A stretch of DNA of 64,000 nt from Ovis canadensis (GCF_042477335.2 NC_091255.1:48338501-48402500); one strand, 5' to 3'. Positions 11,450 through 23,290 are shown, counted from the first letter of the stretch. Program-made: numbers and translations. The notes: a model not told the origin generated them from the letters alone.

Positions 11450-14400
11450 AAAAAAATGACAAAAGGACAAAAAGCTTTCTGGCCTAAACTCAGCTTCCTA
11501 GCTACTCCCCCACCCAGAGCTGACTCCTGCAATGGGTAGAACAGGCAGCAAGGTGCCTGGGAGGCCAGGTACCTCATTCTCCCTGGAAAAAGCTATCAGG
11601 CCAGGCCAGGCCAGGGCAGGTCCTGGATATGGGGCCCTTGCTCTGCCGAAACCTGGCTCTGCCTATCTGCTTTCCAGCTTTTCTAGACACTAAAAGAATT
11701 CAGGGTCCTAACAACGTCTCTGGATGTTGGGGCCAGAAGTCACTCATGACGGAAGGAGGAGTTCCACCGGGGAAGGGTGCTCTGCATAAAAGCTCTCTTT
11801 TCTGCCTTAGCTGAGACTGTAGAGACCATCAGCTCCCACCCCTCCGTCTTCTTCCCCTGGGCTTCAGGGAAGCGGATGGTTTGACCAAGTGGCAGGGATG
11901 AATGATAAGAGCAGGACAGTCTGCTTGTTCTTGCAATGTCGGGGGTCGGGGGTGCTGGTGGTGAGCCTCAGCTAGGTGACTGGAACAGAGGAACACAGGA
12001 TCCACAACCTCAAGTCCTCTGGAGTTGAGCTCTCTAGACCCTGGGAAGCGGGAGTGGCCAAAATGGGCCCTAGGAGTGGCCAGCTTTCAGTCCAGGCCTT
12101 TATCTGACCTCTTTGCTGCCCCTGCCATCTGACCTCAAGTAATATTCCTGAGTCTGCAGAAAGTTAGAGTTACCAAGCCCAGCAACCCTTTGCTCTCCCA
12201 GGCCACTCCTCATTCTAGCCAATCACCTAGCCCAGAGCATCTCTCCCACCCAACTCAGGACCAATACCTGGTCCCCATGGCAGCCTCTCACCCAGCCCCC
12301 TTAACCTGACCATGCCCCTCAGCAGCGGGCACCTGGGGTCATGGATCTGGAAGCCATTCTAGGCAGTGTTGCTCTCTGACCCTACCTGTTCTCTTGGCTC
12401 CTAATGAAGTAGGACAAGTCAGGCTATGGGCCAAGTCCTTGTGTCCTCATCAAAAGCAACATCTGTCCCCTCCAAGAAGATAATCCTGTGGAGGGGGAGG
12501 TGGTGAGACAGGCACAGGGTAGGAACCCCCATCCTGCCTGGGCCCTCACCCCAGATTCCACCGCAGGCACAGATTGAGAATGAGGGCCAACACAGCTGCA
12601 GAGGCCTACACTCATGCTTACCCTGCCCGGGCGGGCCTTCATGCCTCTGAGCCTCTGAACGCAAGGGCCCCTCCTTGATTCACTCAGCTACCTGGGCTGC
12701 TGCTGCTGCCAAGCCAGCCTTCTTTTATTCATGCGTTGTTTTATTGCTGGCAAATGCTGCTGCTTGCCGCTGTTGGAGGCGTTCCTGCCAAATCCATCCC
12801 AACATCTTGGCCTGGCATCAGGGCGGCATGCTAATGTGGAAATTTAAAGAGCCGCTCAGCTTTAAATCGGAATTTTAAATGAGCAGCAGTGCTCCAGAGG
12901 GACCCAGGCGAAATCGAACAGTATCTGATCCACCCTTCCTACCCCCACTCCCATAGCATCACCTCACTTCCTCCCACCTCTCCCCTTCATTTGGACTCTA
13001 GAAGAGGGAGCGTCACTGGACACACTAGTCAAAGAAGGAATCGGTATGAGGTGGAGTCATCTAGGCCAGTAAGGAGCTGGAAACTTCCCTCTCCCCTGAT
13101 CAGGACTGGGAAGGGATTCACTACTTGCTGTCATGGGCAAATGGAAGCAGAGAAGCTCTACACAAGGGAACAGGGCTCGGGACAGTGAGACTGGCATTCC
13201 TACCTCATGTCCCATTTTACCAAAAACCAAGAAGTGAAGGCCCAGAGCAGAGCAGAGAGAAAGGTGGCATCCCATGAAGACACTCACATGCCGCATACAC
13301 CTGTGCACCCTGGGACATGTACACACAGCTAGGCATGCAGGTCGGAATGCTTCCTGCGTCTCCCTGTGGCACCTATACACACGCCTTGTATGTCACCTAG
13401 CACCTACACACGTACCTTGTACATTACGCATCTGAGCAGAAAAATTATTCACATGTGCAAGGAGTCCTTCTTCCCATATCCAGTCCATTGTTCTAACCAG
13501 GGCAAGCTGGCTTTTGCAAGTTGCTAGCCAGAGCTGTGGCTCAGGTTTTACCAAGAATCCTAATGCACTAACATTCCCCTGGCAGCTACCTTGAGTCTGC
13601 CGTAGTGGTGACACGGCCCCACAGCAACTCTGCCAGGACAGGGGTGGGGGCACCTGAGCCCATCCTCTGTACCTGTCATGGCTGCAGCGTGGTGCCTTCT
13701 CTGGTGACCACCAGTGACAGGCTCGGAGATCTCACCTCTCTCAGAGATCTGAGAGAGGTTCTAGGCATAGCCTTGGTTTCAGAGGGAAGAGGGGGCAGAT
13801 GGGAAGTGAGGGAGACAGAATCTGCGCCTCTCTGTAACTCCCTTTCCTGCTGACCTGTCTCCCCCATTATCAGAAAGCCTCTATTGAGTGCCTGCCCTCA
13901 GGGAGACACTGTGCTTAGTTCACGCAGTGCCTCGTGATATTCTGCACTGGGTTATGGCAGCCCCAGAATCTGGATGCGCTGTCTCCATTGGAGGATCCAC
14001 AGTAACTCACACAGTCACCTCAACCTTATCCACGTTAGGCCGCCAGGCCAAGGGATGCTCCCTGACCTTCTCCAAGATCCCCCCTCCTTCAAAGACGGAG
14101 CCAGCTCCTCTGTGGGCTGGTGTGGCTGCCAGCCAAGAGGCTTGGGGCAGGCCTGGGGCATGCAGCTGGCACCTGCCCACCAGATCCCCAAGGAGCACCT
14201 TCTTCCTCACTCCGCAGCTCCAGTTAGATGGTCCCTGGGCTACAGGGAGTCAGAGCTCACCACTCCCCATTCTCAGAGAAAAACTCGAGCTGAAAAAACC
14301 CATCACCTCCCTTTCTACTGCAACATGCTCCAAGATCCTCCACCCAGGCCAAAGATACTAAAGACGCGCCAGGTCCTGCCTTTTTCCAGGCAGGACCAAG

Positions 14401-14700
14401 CACTTAATACAGGGGAACTTGAGGGCCTGGACTGGAATTATGGGAGAAGTTACTAAGGTTCAAGAGATGGTTGAGGGTGAAGAACTCAATAGGGGTGAGA
14501 TGGGACAGGGGGACATGAAGCAAAGGGGCTGAGTGAATCTGCATCTCTCATCTAATTAGCAACATGTAAATTACATGCAAATAACCCCCTCTTTGTTTAG
14601 AGACCAAAGACTCTGTGCTTTTTTGGACGTGGCTATAGAGGGACCACCAGGCAGTGTCTCTGAGACCCTCAGACATAGGATACCCAGGCTCCACAGAGGC
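11450..14700. other. Unique intergenic sequence, no gene seen
   Basis: Apart from the block at 12675-12890 and a palindrome at 13734-13759, nothing is recognised. Two overlapping frames of about 160 codons at 13888-14456 have no family resemblance. Confidence 0.5.
12675..12890. promoter_or_regulatory. Candidate conserved regulatory block
   Basis: Unique sequence with GCTGCTGCTGCC, TTCATGCGTTGTTTTATTGC, GGCATGCTAATGTGG and paired TTTAAA/TTTTAAAT cores (AAATTTAAAGAG, GCTTTAAATCGG, AATTTTAAATGAG). The composition differs sharply from its surroundings. Confidence 0.42.
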
Positions 14701-14706
14701 CAGAGT

Positions 14707-14805
14707 GGGACTTCCCTGATGGTCCAGTGGTTAGGACTCTGCTCTTCTGCTGCAGGGGGCATGGGTTCAGTCCCTGTTTGGGGAAGCAGGATCCTGGATG
14801 CCATT
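14707..14805 (+). mobile_element. tRNA-Glu-derived SINE, truncated
   Basis: GGGACTTCCCTGATGGTCCA, TGCTGCAGGGGGCATGGG and TTCAGTCCCTGTTTGGGG identify the head. The rest is missing. Confidence 0.85.
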
Positions 14806-15109
14806 AGGAGAGAGAGAGGCCAGAGTGTGGCCATCTTGTTCTAGATTATTCCCTGCATGGACTCTCTCTTTGGGCTTCACTTTCCTTACATATGAAATGG
14901 CAGGGCTGGACTGGATAATCTAAGGCTTCTGTCCACTACCGACAGTCTGGGGTTCTCTGATTGCTGCCTAGTGCCAGTCCAGGACAGAGGGGCTGATTCC
15001 ATTCAGGGGTGGAAGCTACTTGGCTCTCTCCCCCCTGCCGCCCATCTCAGCAATTCTGTCATGCCACCCCCGCATCCCCACGCACCAGCCACTCCAAACG
15101 CGGGCAGTT

Positions 15110-15342
15110 TCCTGATGGCAATGTTTTCTCCTACCCCATGCCTTTACCCACACCGCTTCCTCTGTTTGTATGCTTTCCTGCTTTAGCCCTTCACCTGGGT
15201 AACTTCTCCAACTGCAACAGCCTTCCTACCTTACTCTTCCACGCTCTGGGCATCCCTATGCATTGTGTACTTCTCTCATTTCCCACTAGAATGTGACTCC
15301 TAGAGGGCAGGTACTGGGTTTTGTTCAAGAAGGAATCTCCAA
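15110..15342 (+). mobile_element. L2 LINE fragment
   Basis: Diverged L2-like text ending in the region of AGAATGTGACTCCTAGAGGG and CAGGTACTGGGTTTTG. It directly abuts the MLT1 LTR. Confidence 0.55.
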
Positions 15343-15344
15343 TG

Positions 15345-15812
15345 CAAGTATATTGGTTTCCCCAGACTGCTGTAACAAATTCCCACAACCCTGGTGACTT
15401 ATAAGAGAAATGCATTCGCTTACATTTCTGGAGGCCAGTGGTTCAACAGCAGTTCCACTGGGCCAAAATCAAGGTGGAAGCTGGACTGAGCTATCTCTGT
15501 AGGCTCTCAGGGAGAGTCTGTTCTTTCAGCTTCCAGTGGCTGCTGGCCTCCCTTTGGTTGTGGGTGCATCACTCCAATTTCCGCCTCTGTCTCACATTGC
15601 GTTCTGCTCTCTCTGTGTGTCATCTCCCGTGCCTCTCTCTTATAATGACACTGTGGCATTAGTGCCCACCCACATGATCCAGGATGCTCTATTTCAAGAT
15701 TCTTAGCTTAATCACAGTGGCAAAAGTTACCTTATCTTTTTCCAGATAAGGTAACATTCACAGTCACAGGATTGAGGGATTAGGATGGGGACACATCTTT
15801 AGACTACCAAAT
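15345..15812 (+). mobile_element. Solo MLT1 LTR (ERVL-MaLR, ancient)
   Basis: Shows CTGCTGTAACAAATTCCCAC, TTCTGGAGGCCAGTGG, GGCCAAAATCAAGGTGGAAG, CACAGTCACAGGATTGAGGG and a terminal GACTACCAAATAAG. Internal proviral sequence is absent. An inverted repeat lies inside at 15726-15755. Ancient and non-functional as an element. Confidence 0.8.
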
Positions 15813-16045
15813 AAGCAAAGATGGCTTTCAATGTGCCATTTGACGAGCATTTGCCTCGCGCCAGACACCAGACAGACATTTTTCTCACTGCATTTAGGTC
15901 TCATGGTGAAGGTACTATGACAGGTAGATAGTAATGCCTCTACTCCACAGATAAGGAAACTGTATAAGGCTCAGAGAGAGTGAGTCCTCTGGCCAAACTC
16001 ACATAGCTGATCACTGGACAGAGCAGGCTCTAAAACCAGAGGGGC

Positions 16046-16341
16046 TTGCACTTCTTCCCTGGGGGCCCAGTGGTTAAGAATCAGCATGCCAGTGCAGGGG
16101 ACATAAGTTCAGTCCCTGGTCTTGCTGCTGTGCCATAACTACTGAGCCTGCGCTCTAGACCCCACATGGCATAACTACTGAAGCATGTGCATCTCGAGCC
16201 CATGCTCCGCAACAGGAGAGGCCACCACAATGAGCAGCCCGGGCACCACAACTAGAGGAAGTCCACATGCAGCAACAAAAACCCAGCACAGCCAAAAGGA
16301 AAATAAATTATTAATAGTTAATAATAATTAAAAAAAAAACA
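16046..16341 (+). mobile_element. CHR-2-like SINE, full length
   Basis: The head CCCAGTGGTTAAGAATCAG is followed by the long CHR-2 body (ATAACTACTGAGCCTGCGCT, CCATGCTCCGCAACAGG, AACCCAGCACAGCCAAAAG) and an A-rich tail. Divergence is moderate. Confidence 0.88.
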
Positions 16342-17189
16342 GATGAGCTTGGCTCCAAAGATGGCATGATTTTTGCCTCACCAACAGCTTCAGAGCCTAC
16401 CTCAGGCCTGGCACAGACTTCTTACCTGAATGAATGTGCAGAAAGAGAAAGATAGGTGGGCAAGAGACAGGAAGATGAGGCCCAGCCTTCCTAATGATAT
16501 TGACTCAGGTTTTCTTTTGCCAAAGATCCTTTACCTCCTCTTTAATCCTCCCCCATCACCCTTGACCCCTTGTTTCAGAAGCCTGGAATCTCCCCCAGTT
16601 TGTAGCCCCCTGCCAACTACTGCTGCCCAGAGGGGTGGCACAATGCCTGGACTTCAGGCAGGAAATATCAAATCACAGAACCAGAGGGACATCTGGAGGT
16701 CACTGCTTCTAGCCCTCTGCCCACACACAGGTCTACCCATGAGGACAGGGCAGACAGGGTCAGGGTAGTGGGAAGCAGAAGGGAGAAGTAGCCATGTGTG
16801 ATTTCAGGTACCCATTCTCCTCACTTCTTACACGACTTGTGTGGGGAAGTCCTCACTCAAGTCTAACTTTCTAGACATCATGATGTAATGAAAAGTGGCC
16901 AGGGTAAGATGTCCTGTAAATCAGTCCTAGATTGTCCAAAACGTACGATGAGATTTTTACTAAGTCCCTTCACCTCTCTGGGCCTCTAATTCTTCATCTT
17001 TAAAATGGGATCGGTAAGGATAATCATACCATCTCACAGAGCTGGTGGGGGTGGGTAACAAGAAAGCAGCTAACTCATAGCTTGGAGCAAGGCAGGTGCT
17101 GTGAGAATATATTGTAACAGCCCCTCAGCCCTCCAGCGAAGCCCTTCATCCTGGGTAACACAAGGCTTTGCTCGCCTCAGCCAGTCTGG

Positions 17190-17330
17190 TCTGCCTTGCG
17201 CGCTAGACTGTGAACTCCTCTTGGCAGAACCTCGTTCAATTTTTAATCACTGCCCATTCCCCTCCCCAGTGTCTAGCCCGTGCTTGGGCGCATAGGCTCG
17301 ATTTAAATTTAACAAACAGACTAGTGAGGG
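17190..17330 (+). mobile_element. L2 LINE 3'-end fragment
   Basis: AGACTGTGAACTCCTCTTGG followed by a CCCAGTGTCTAGCCCGTGC block resembles an L2 3' end. Diverged. Confidence 0.5.
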
Positions 17331-17399
17331 TATGATTCGGACCCCCAAATTCCCAGAGGCACAGAGCTTGACTTCCACCACCAAGGGCACGACCCTTTC

Positions 17400-17960
17400 T
17401 CCTGGGATCCAGAAGGCGGAGGCGGCGGCGGCGGCGGCGGCGGCGGCGAGGAAAGAGGCGCTGCAGCTTTAAGATTTCTCTTGGGCGTCCCGGTTGCCAA
17501 GGCGCGGTTGCCAGGGGCCTGCGCAGGGCTGCGTCCGGCCTCCGCGTGCCGACTCCCGGCTTTCGTCGTCTTCGCCGCCGCCGCCGCCGCCGCCGGGCCG
17601 CGCAGGACTCGGCTCCTCCGAACCGTCTGGCGGACTTGGCACCGGCCCCGGCTCTTCAGTGCCCCCGCGGTGCGTGGCAGGCTGCGGCTTCATTATCCTG
17701 ATTGATTCCTCCTGCTCTCCGACACCGTGGGGGCCCCGGCCAAGGAAGGGGGGCCGAGGCGGCATCTGCGGGCCCCTTCCCCGGCCTTTGCCCCCAGTCG
17801 CTCCTCGGGCTGCCGGTGCTCTGCTGCGACAGGCCAGGCAGGGCGGGGAGGGAGAGCCGGCCGGCCTTTACCCCCTGGTGCGCGGGGAGGGCGAGGAGCG
17901 GAGCTGAGTCCGGCTCTGTACTCCCGTCCAAGGATCCAAGATGCCTTCTGTGGGCAACGA
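17400..17960. promoter_or_regulatory. Orphan CpG island, possible promoter of an unrecognised transcript
   Basis: An isolated island with high CpG density, a (GGC)n run at about 17419-17449 and a (CCG)n run at about 17573-17596. Two GTTGCC half-sites in direct orientation lie at 17493-17498 and 17507-17512 and resemble RFX X-box halves. A TTTAAG motif lies at 17467. No known coding exon is recognised; the long frames across it on both strands are GC-rich and overlap each other. A non-coding RNA promoter or a distal element are both possible. Confidence 0.6.
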
Positions 17961-18449
17961 ACAACGCCGCGCCGGCCTCCCGGCCTGCCCTCAGCAAAGG
18001 TTTTGCCCCTTCCCCAGGAGGGTACAGATGGTTTGGGTGGGGAGGGAGCACAGTGATGGACTGAGAAATTCGGTAGAACAAACCTTGGCAAAATGGCAAA
18101 GGTGACATCTTCGAGGAGCACTGATCCATGGGCCAAGACAGGGCGGCACATGCCTTATCAGCTATTTCCCTGGGTGCCTTACGTACTGTTCTTAGGGGAA
18201 GTGGGGACAGGGTCTGCACAAACCACACGGGACACTCAAGGATCTGAGCTCAAAGGAAGGCCAGGGGCCTCTAGAGGACCTGTTTCCACATCTAGCAGGG
18301 GGTGGTCTGGCTGAAATCTTCGCCCCTAGGAAACCAAGTGCTGAGGTGAGGCTTCAGTGGAAAGAGCATCTGGGGGCCAAACTTGAGACTAGAGGGTCTT
18401 CTTTGCTCAGCAACTTGGTTTGTGATTTGGACAAGTCACTTTACCTTTC

Positions 18450-18583
18450 TTGCTGCTAAGCTGCTAAGTCGCTTCAGTCGTCCGTGTCCGACTCTGTGCG
18501 ACCCCATAGACCGCAGCTCACCAGGCTCCCCCGTACCTGGGATTCTCCAGGCAAGAACACTGGAGTGGGTTGCCATTTCCTTA
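18450..18583 (+). mobile_element. Single Bov-A SINE monomer
   Basis: Contains the Bov-A landmarks GCTAAGTCGCTTCAGTCG, CCGACTCTGTGCGACC and AGAACACTGGAGTGGGTTGC, but only one monomer. It resembles the first half of a Bov-A2. Confidence 0.85.
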
Positions 18584-18782
18584 CCTTTCTTAGCCTTCGT
18601 TTATTCATCTGTCCAATGGGGTTAAAACTTCCCTGACAGTTGTCGATGGCTGAATGGGATAATATGTTGATGGCCAGACCCTACTTAAATTCTCTGGCAA
18701 GGAAGAGAAAAGGAGATGAAGGACTGGTTTCCCATCCCTGCTGCTGTGTTGGGTGGATACCTGCTTTCTCCTTGAAGGAGGT

Positions 18783-18860
18783 AAGTTTCCCTTGAACCCA
18801 TGTCTCTTAACATCCCCTGCACTGGCAGGCAGGTTTTTTACCACTAGCACCACCTCCTAT
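18783..18860 (-). mobile_element. Bov-tA head fragment
   Basis: A short complement-strand piece of the tRNA-derived head (TTGAACCCATGTCTC, CTGCACTGGCAGGCAGG, TTTACCACTAG). The Bov-A body is absent. Confidence 0.7.
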
Positions 18861-18861
18861 G

Positions 18862-21600
18862 CTTAAATCCCTTTTTAATTGCAAGAACACCTGGAACATG
18901 CCAACCAGAGCTACTTCCTTGTCAGGGTGGAGGGGCAAAACTTCGCTCCACCTCACTGGCATGGTATGGACTTAATTTCTTTCTCTCTCTTTACATTTAC
19001 CAGTCTATTATAAAGAATGGCGGAAAGCAAATGAAGAGGTACCCAGGGCAAGGTCCAGAAGGGTCCCTGTGGAACTAGGGTGCACCACCTTCCCGGCACA
19101 TGGATGCATTCATCAGCCCAGAAGCTTGTCAGATCTTCCTGCTGAGGAGCTTAATCCAGTGTAGACTTTATTTCTAAATTCACACCAGGCTGTCCACGCC
19201 TCTCTGAGTGGGGCCTCTTTCCTGCAAACCATGACAGTCTCCCTCTAGTGCCTGGGCCCTGTCCTATCCCAGGGCCCAAACTAGAATATCTCTTATGCAA
19301 GAACTTATACTCCAACCTTTAGCTTTCTTCAGCCCTGGGAAAGAGGAAGCTGGTGAAGGATTGGAGGCCAGTTTTTCCAGACCTGTGGCAGTCTCGTTTG
19401 TGAACCTGACCTGAGCCACTCTAGCAATGCAGTGTCTATCTCTGAGGGTGTTTCCTTATCGGTGAGTTCATTAATTTATTCTTCTAGTTCATATGTCTTG
19501 GGTGACCACACTGCGGCACCTAGCAGGTGGGAGTGTGGGAGTAACACAGAGCAGGTGGGAAGAGCTCTACTCTGAAGCCACTGATCTGGGGGGAAGACAG
19601 ACAGACACACACGTCAGCCTCTCCAATACAAAGGTAGTTACTTCAAGTTTATACAGCAGTCCACAGTGTCATGATGCTTCCCCCACCCTTCCCAAACACA
19701 GCAGATTCTTGCCCTGGACTCTTCAGCCAAAGGCTCTTTACCTTCCTTCAAAGGAAAAGACAGATCCTGAAATTTGAGCCTGGAGCTTTTATTTATTTTG
19801 TTTTATTGGGATAATCTTATTTCTATAACAATCATGTATTACTTCCATATTCAAGGTAAAAACACAGTCAAAAACATTCCCAGTTTAGGGGAAAAAAAAA
19901 GATGTCAGGGAGGATTTTTTTCCGTTCTGGTGACCAGAGACAGGTCAGCACATGTATCAAGGTGTGCCAGGCTGTCCAGGGCCTTGATCAGTGTGGCCCT
20001 GTGAGCTGCTTCCTCAGTCTACCTACTGACTAGCTGCCCACCTGCCCCTGGCTGGACCGCTCCATCCTCGGCGCTTATAGGCCTGGGCTTCACTGTCTAT
20101 TAATACAGACCACGTGGGACCCTTACTGTGGCGTCCTCGTCGTTGTCTCTAGGCAGAAGAGGGAGCCACAGCCGCCTAGTGGCTGCCAGGGAGGCTGGCA
20201 GGAAGGGGCATCTCCACCAGGCGTCTCCTGGGAAACAGCAAGTTCCCCAGAGAAGGGACATTTGGAAATAAAATTCTGCCTCTGTGTGTTTGTGTGTGTT
20301 GGGGTGGGAGAGGGAATTAAGGAACCCCCCACCCAGCCTCCTCCGCCCTCCACTCTTCAGGGGAAGCCTCCCTCAGCCCCTGTCCTCACTAACTCCCAAA
20401 GCCCCAGCCCACTCCCTAGAAACAGTGTAGGTTCTGCTGGACAAGTGACCCGGAGAATGTCCCTTCAGACTCGTGATGTGGGTGGGGAAGAGCAGTGGAC
20501 TGAGAGCCAGAGGCCCGCATCCTCAGCTGCCTGCCTCGCCCTGCGGCCCTGGCCAGCTGTACCCCCTTTCTGAGTCCTAGGTTCCTCCTCTGTAGAATGA
20601 GGGCACTGGATGAGATTTCCCCGGTCCCTCTTGGTCCCTGCCTTGGTGCTCCTCCACAGAGCCCAAGAACACATGAGGGAATTCTAGGCCATTCCTTCCT
20701 GTCTTTGGAGCAGGTACCTGACAGGAGCTAATGAGTTCTTGTGTGACCTTGACTGTCACTTAAGGCAGCCTGTGCCCTTAATCTGCACAGTTATTTATTC
20801 TGATATTTGTGGGTGTGTAACAGGAGTGAAGTCTACACTGAGAGGGTCCAGCAACAGCCCAGATTCCACAAGAGGGGCATCTCAGCCCCCCAGGCTGTCC
20901 TGCACCAGGGAGCATCAGCACGCTATGTTCCTTCCATGATTACCCCTTGACTTGGAAGGGCCTGGAACCTTTTCCTCCCACAGTGCCCAAGTCAGCCGAA
21001 GGGAGAGGCCATGGTACCCCTTGGGGAACAGAGGTGGCGGCATGTCCTGCCCCGTCCCCTCTCTCACACCCACCTGGCTCCCTTTGCCTTCCCTTCCTCT
21101 TGAGGGATCAAGCCCCCTCCTGACCCAATCTACCCCTGCCCCAATAAATATGGGGTGTCCGGATCAGGGACACCCTTGGAGGAGCTGTTGGGAGTCCACA
21201 GACAGAGTTCAGAGATGCCTGAGCAGAAGCAAGTGGCTCTCTCCCAGCTGGAGTGCCCCTCCTCCTGGTCTCACTGCCCAGAGAGCCCCTTCCTCAAGAG
21301 ACCTTACCTTCCTGGCAGGGAGGGGATGGCTAAGAGAGCTCTCCGTGCAAGCCTCAACCCTGGCAACTTTTGGAGGAGACAAAGGAGCTTGGGAAGGAAG
21401 AGGTCTGGGAGTCCTGCAGAGACCTGGGGGCCCCTTTGGATGTCCTCTTAGGAGGAGATACTGACTGGCCCTTATGACCTGACCTGACCTGGTTTCCCAG
21501 CGCCGTGTCTGCCTGAGGGAGGGGCTGGGGAGTTGGAGGTGGGAGAGAAGGATGGGGTTGGGGATGGGGAAGGGAGGAGGGGAAGCAGAAGTGAACTGAA
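18862..21600. other. Unique intergenic sequence, no gene seen
   Basis: Short biased frames only. A CTCF-like motif lies at 20171-20182 (minus). Confidence 0.5.
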
Positions 21601-21830
21601 TTCTGACTGTCGGCTTTATTGGGAACCTACTGTGTGCCAGGCGGTGGGTAAAAAAATCCAGGTAAAAAAATCCCGTTTTACCTGGATTGTCTCATCCAGT
21701 CCCCACCCAAGCCCTGTGCCAGTGTTATTATCCTGCTCTGACAGAGAAGGAAACTGAGACTCAGAGGCATTATGTAACTTGCCCAAGGTCACACAGCTCA
21801 TCAGCAGTGAAGCCAGGATCCTAGCCCAGG
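21600..21830 (-). repeat. MIR-family SINE
   Basis: CTACTGTGTGCCAGGCG, AAGGAAACTGAGACTCAGAG and CCCAAGGTCACACAGCTCAT are antisense MIR text. It contains a 13-bp inverted repeat (see findings). Confidence 0.75.
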
Positions 21831-22369
21831 TCTGTCGGCCTCCAGTGGGTTCTCCCTGCTGCCAGAAAGTCCTCCTCCTGGAAAAGCAGGTCTGGGGTTG
21901 GGGTTTTCAGTCACAGCTTATCAGGATCCCCAGAGGCAAATCTATTGTCATCTGCCCTCCTCCTCCTCACCCATCTGCCAGGCAAGTTGCAGGTGAGCCC
22001 CCTGCCACAGCCCCTGCCCCAGCCCCAGGTGCTTGCTCAGCTCTGCCTGGCTCCCTGCCTCTCCCTGGTGCCCCCAAGGTGGCTCTGAGGTCACCCCACA
22101 CCCCAGTGCTTTCCATTCCGTGTTTCCAGATCTCAGGACACACAGGAAAACGCAGGCAGATAGAGGAGGTCACTTGAAGGTTAGAAGCTGGAGTTCTGGT
22201 CTTGGGCAAAAGATTGGGGGCCTGCTTATCTGCTTTGATTCAAATGAACCCTTTCCCCGACTCCCACCCTTCACCCCCAGAGACAGCCAGAGCTTTGCTT
22301 AGTTAATGAAATACAAAGGAAGGGATCGAGGGTGGGGGCGGCTGGAGAGCACTGGAAGCGAGGGAGAGA

Positions 22370-22590
22370 GGAAAAGTTGGGTCTTTTCCAAAGAGTTAAT
22401 GTTCCACAGTATGATCGATTAGGTGTCAGATGTAATTTCAAACCAATACAAGATGAATGGCATAATTTTCCCTCTCTCATTTTAGACAGAATTAAGAATC
22501 CATTAGCTAACACAAATTTTTGGCAAGTTTAATAGGAGCTCAAATCTACATTCGGAGGAAACGCTCCCCAAAGCCTATTTCAAGCTTTTG
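22370..22590. promoter_or_regulatory. Candidate conserved regulatory block
   Basis: AT-rich and non-repetitive: GAGTTAATGTTCCACAG, GATCGATTAGGTGTCAGATG (ending in an E-box), AGAATTAAGAATCCATTAGC and GGCAAGTTTAATAGGAGC. Several ATTA/TAAT cores and CAGATG in 220 nt. Confidence 0.42.
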
Positions 22591-23019
22591 CTCCTGAGGC
22601 GCGTGGCCTCCCACATCCTCCGACCCTCACAGACCCTCTGTTGTCTGTCCCCACGAGTAGTACCCCTCTCCCTTCTCCCTGTCCCCACTACGGGCCCTCC
22701 CCAGCCCAGCCCACGATTAACTGGCCTGACCCCTCTCACAAAGGCTGGGCCTGCCCACCATTGTCTTCCGGTGGCAATGGGTTGGGGGGAAGGGGTGGAG
22801 GGGCTGGCAGTGGGCCCAGGTTGTTGAATTGGCCCCAGGCTCCAGACAAACCCTAGGGAGAGAGGTGAATTGGGGCTTTGGGGCCTTTTGACTCAGCTAC
22901 TCCTCAGTTTCACCCCTAGAAAAGTTCTTGTTTTTATCCTAGACAAAGCATTATCCCATTCCTAACGGGGATAACGGGGATCCCAACCTATTCTTCCTCA
23001 AGATCTCACATTTACTTAT

Positions 23020-23290
23020 GTTGACCCACACCATAAACCTGAGAGATGGGAAGAATAGCCATCACCCCATTTTAGAGATGAGGAAATTAAGGCTCAGGGG
23101 TGGGAGAAGGAGGGGTTGATTGGAGTCAGCTGGGTACAAGAGTAGATCTTGACTCTGCTGCTTCTCACTTACTTGGGCTCTAAGGCATTTACCTCTGGGT
23201 CTCAATTTCCTCATCTGTAAAATGGGAAGAATATTAGTACCCAGCTTAGAATTACTCTAAGGGACAAACGAGACAGTTCTTGATGAAGGA
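23020..23290. repeat. MIR fragments
   Basis: One antisense piece (GAGATGAGGAAATTAAGGCT, about 23020-23100), then one sense piece (TCAATTTCCTCATCTGTAAA, about 23140-23290). Confidence 0.65.

Noticed and set aside
13888-14456. Two overlapping frames of 157 and 160 codons
   Set aside because: Same strand, different phase, no recognisable domain or signal. Chance frames.
17494-18228. Several 110-190-codon frames on both strands
   Set aside because: All overlap each other in a CpG island with GGC repeats. None shows a family motif. The island itself is kept as a possible promoter.
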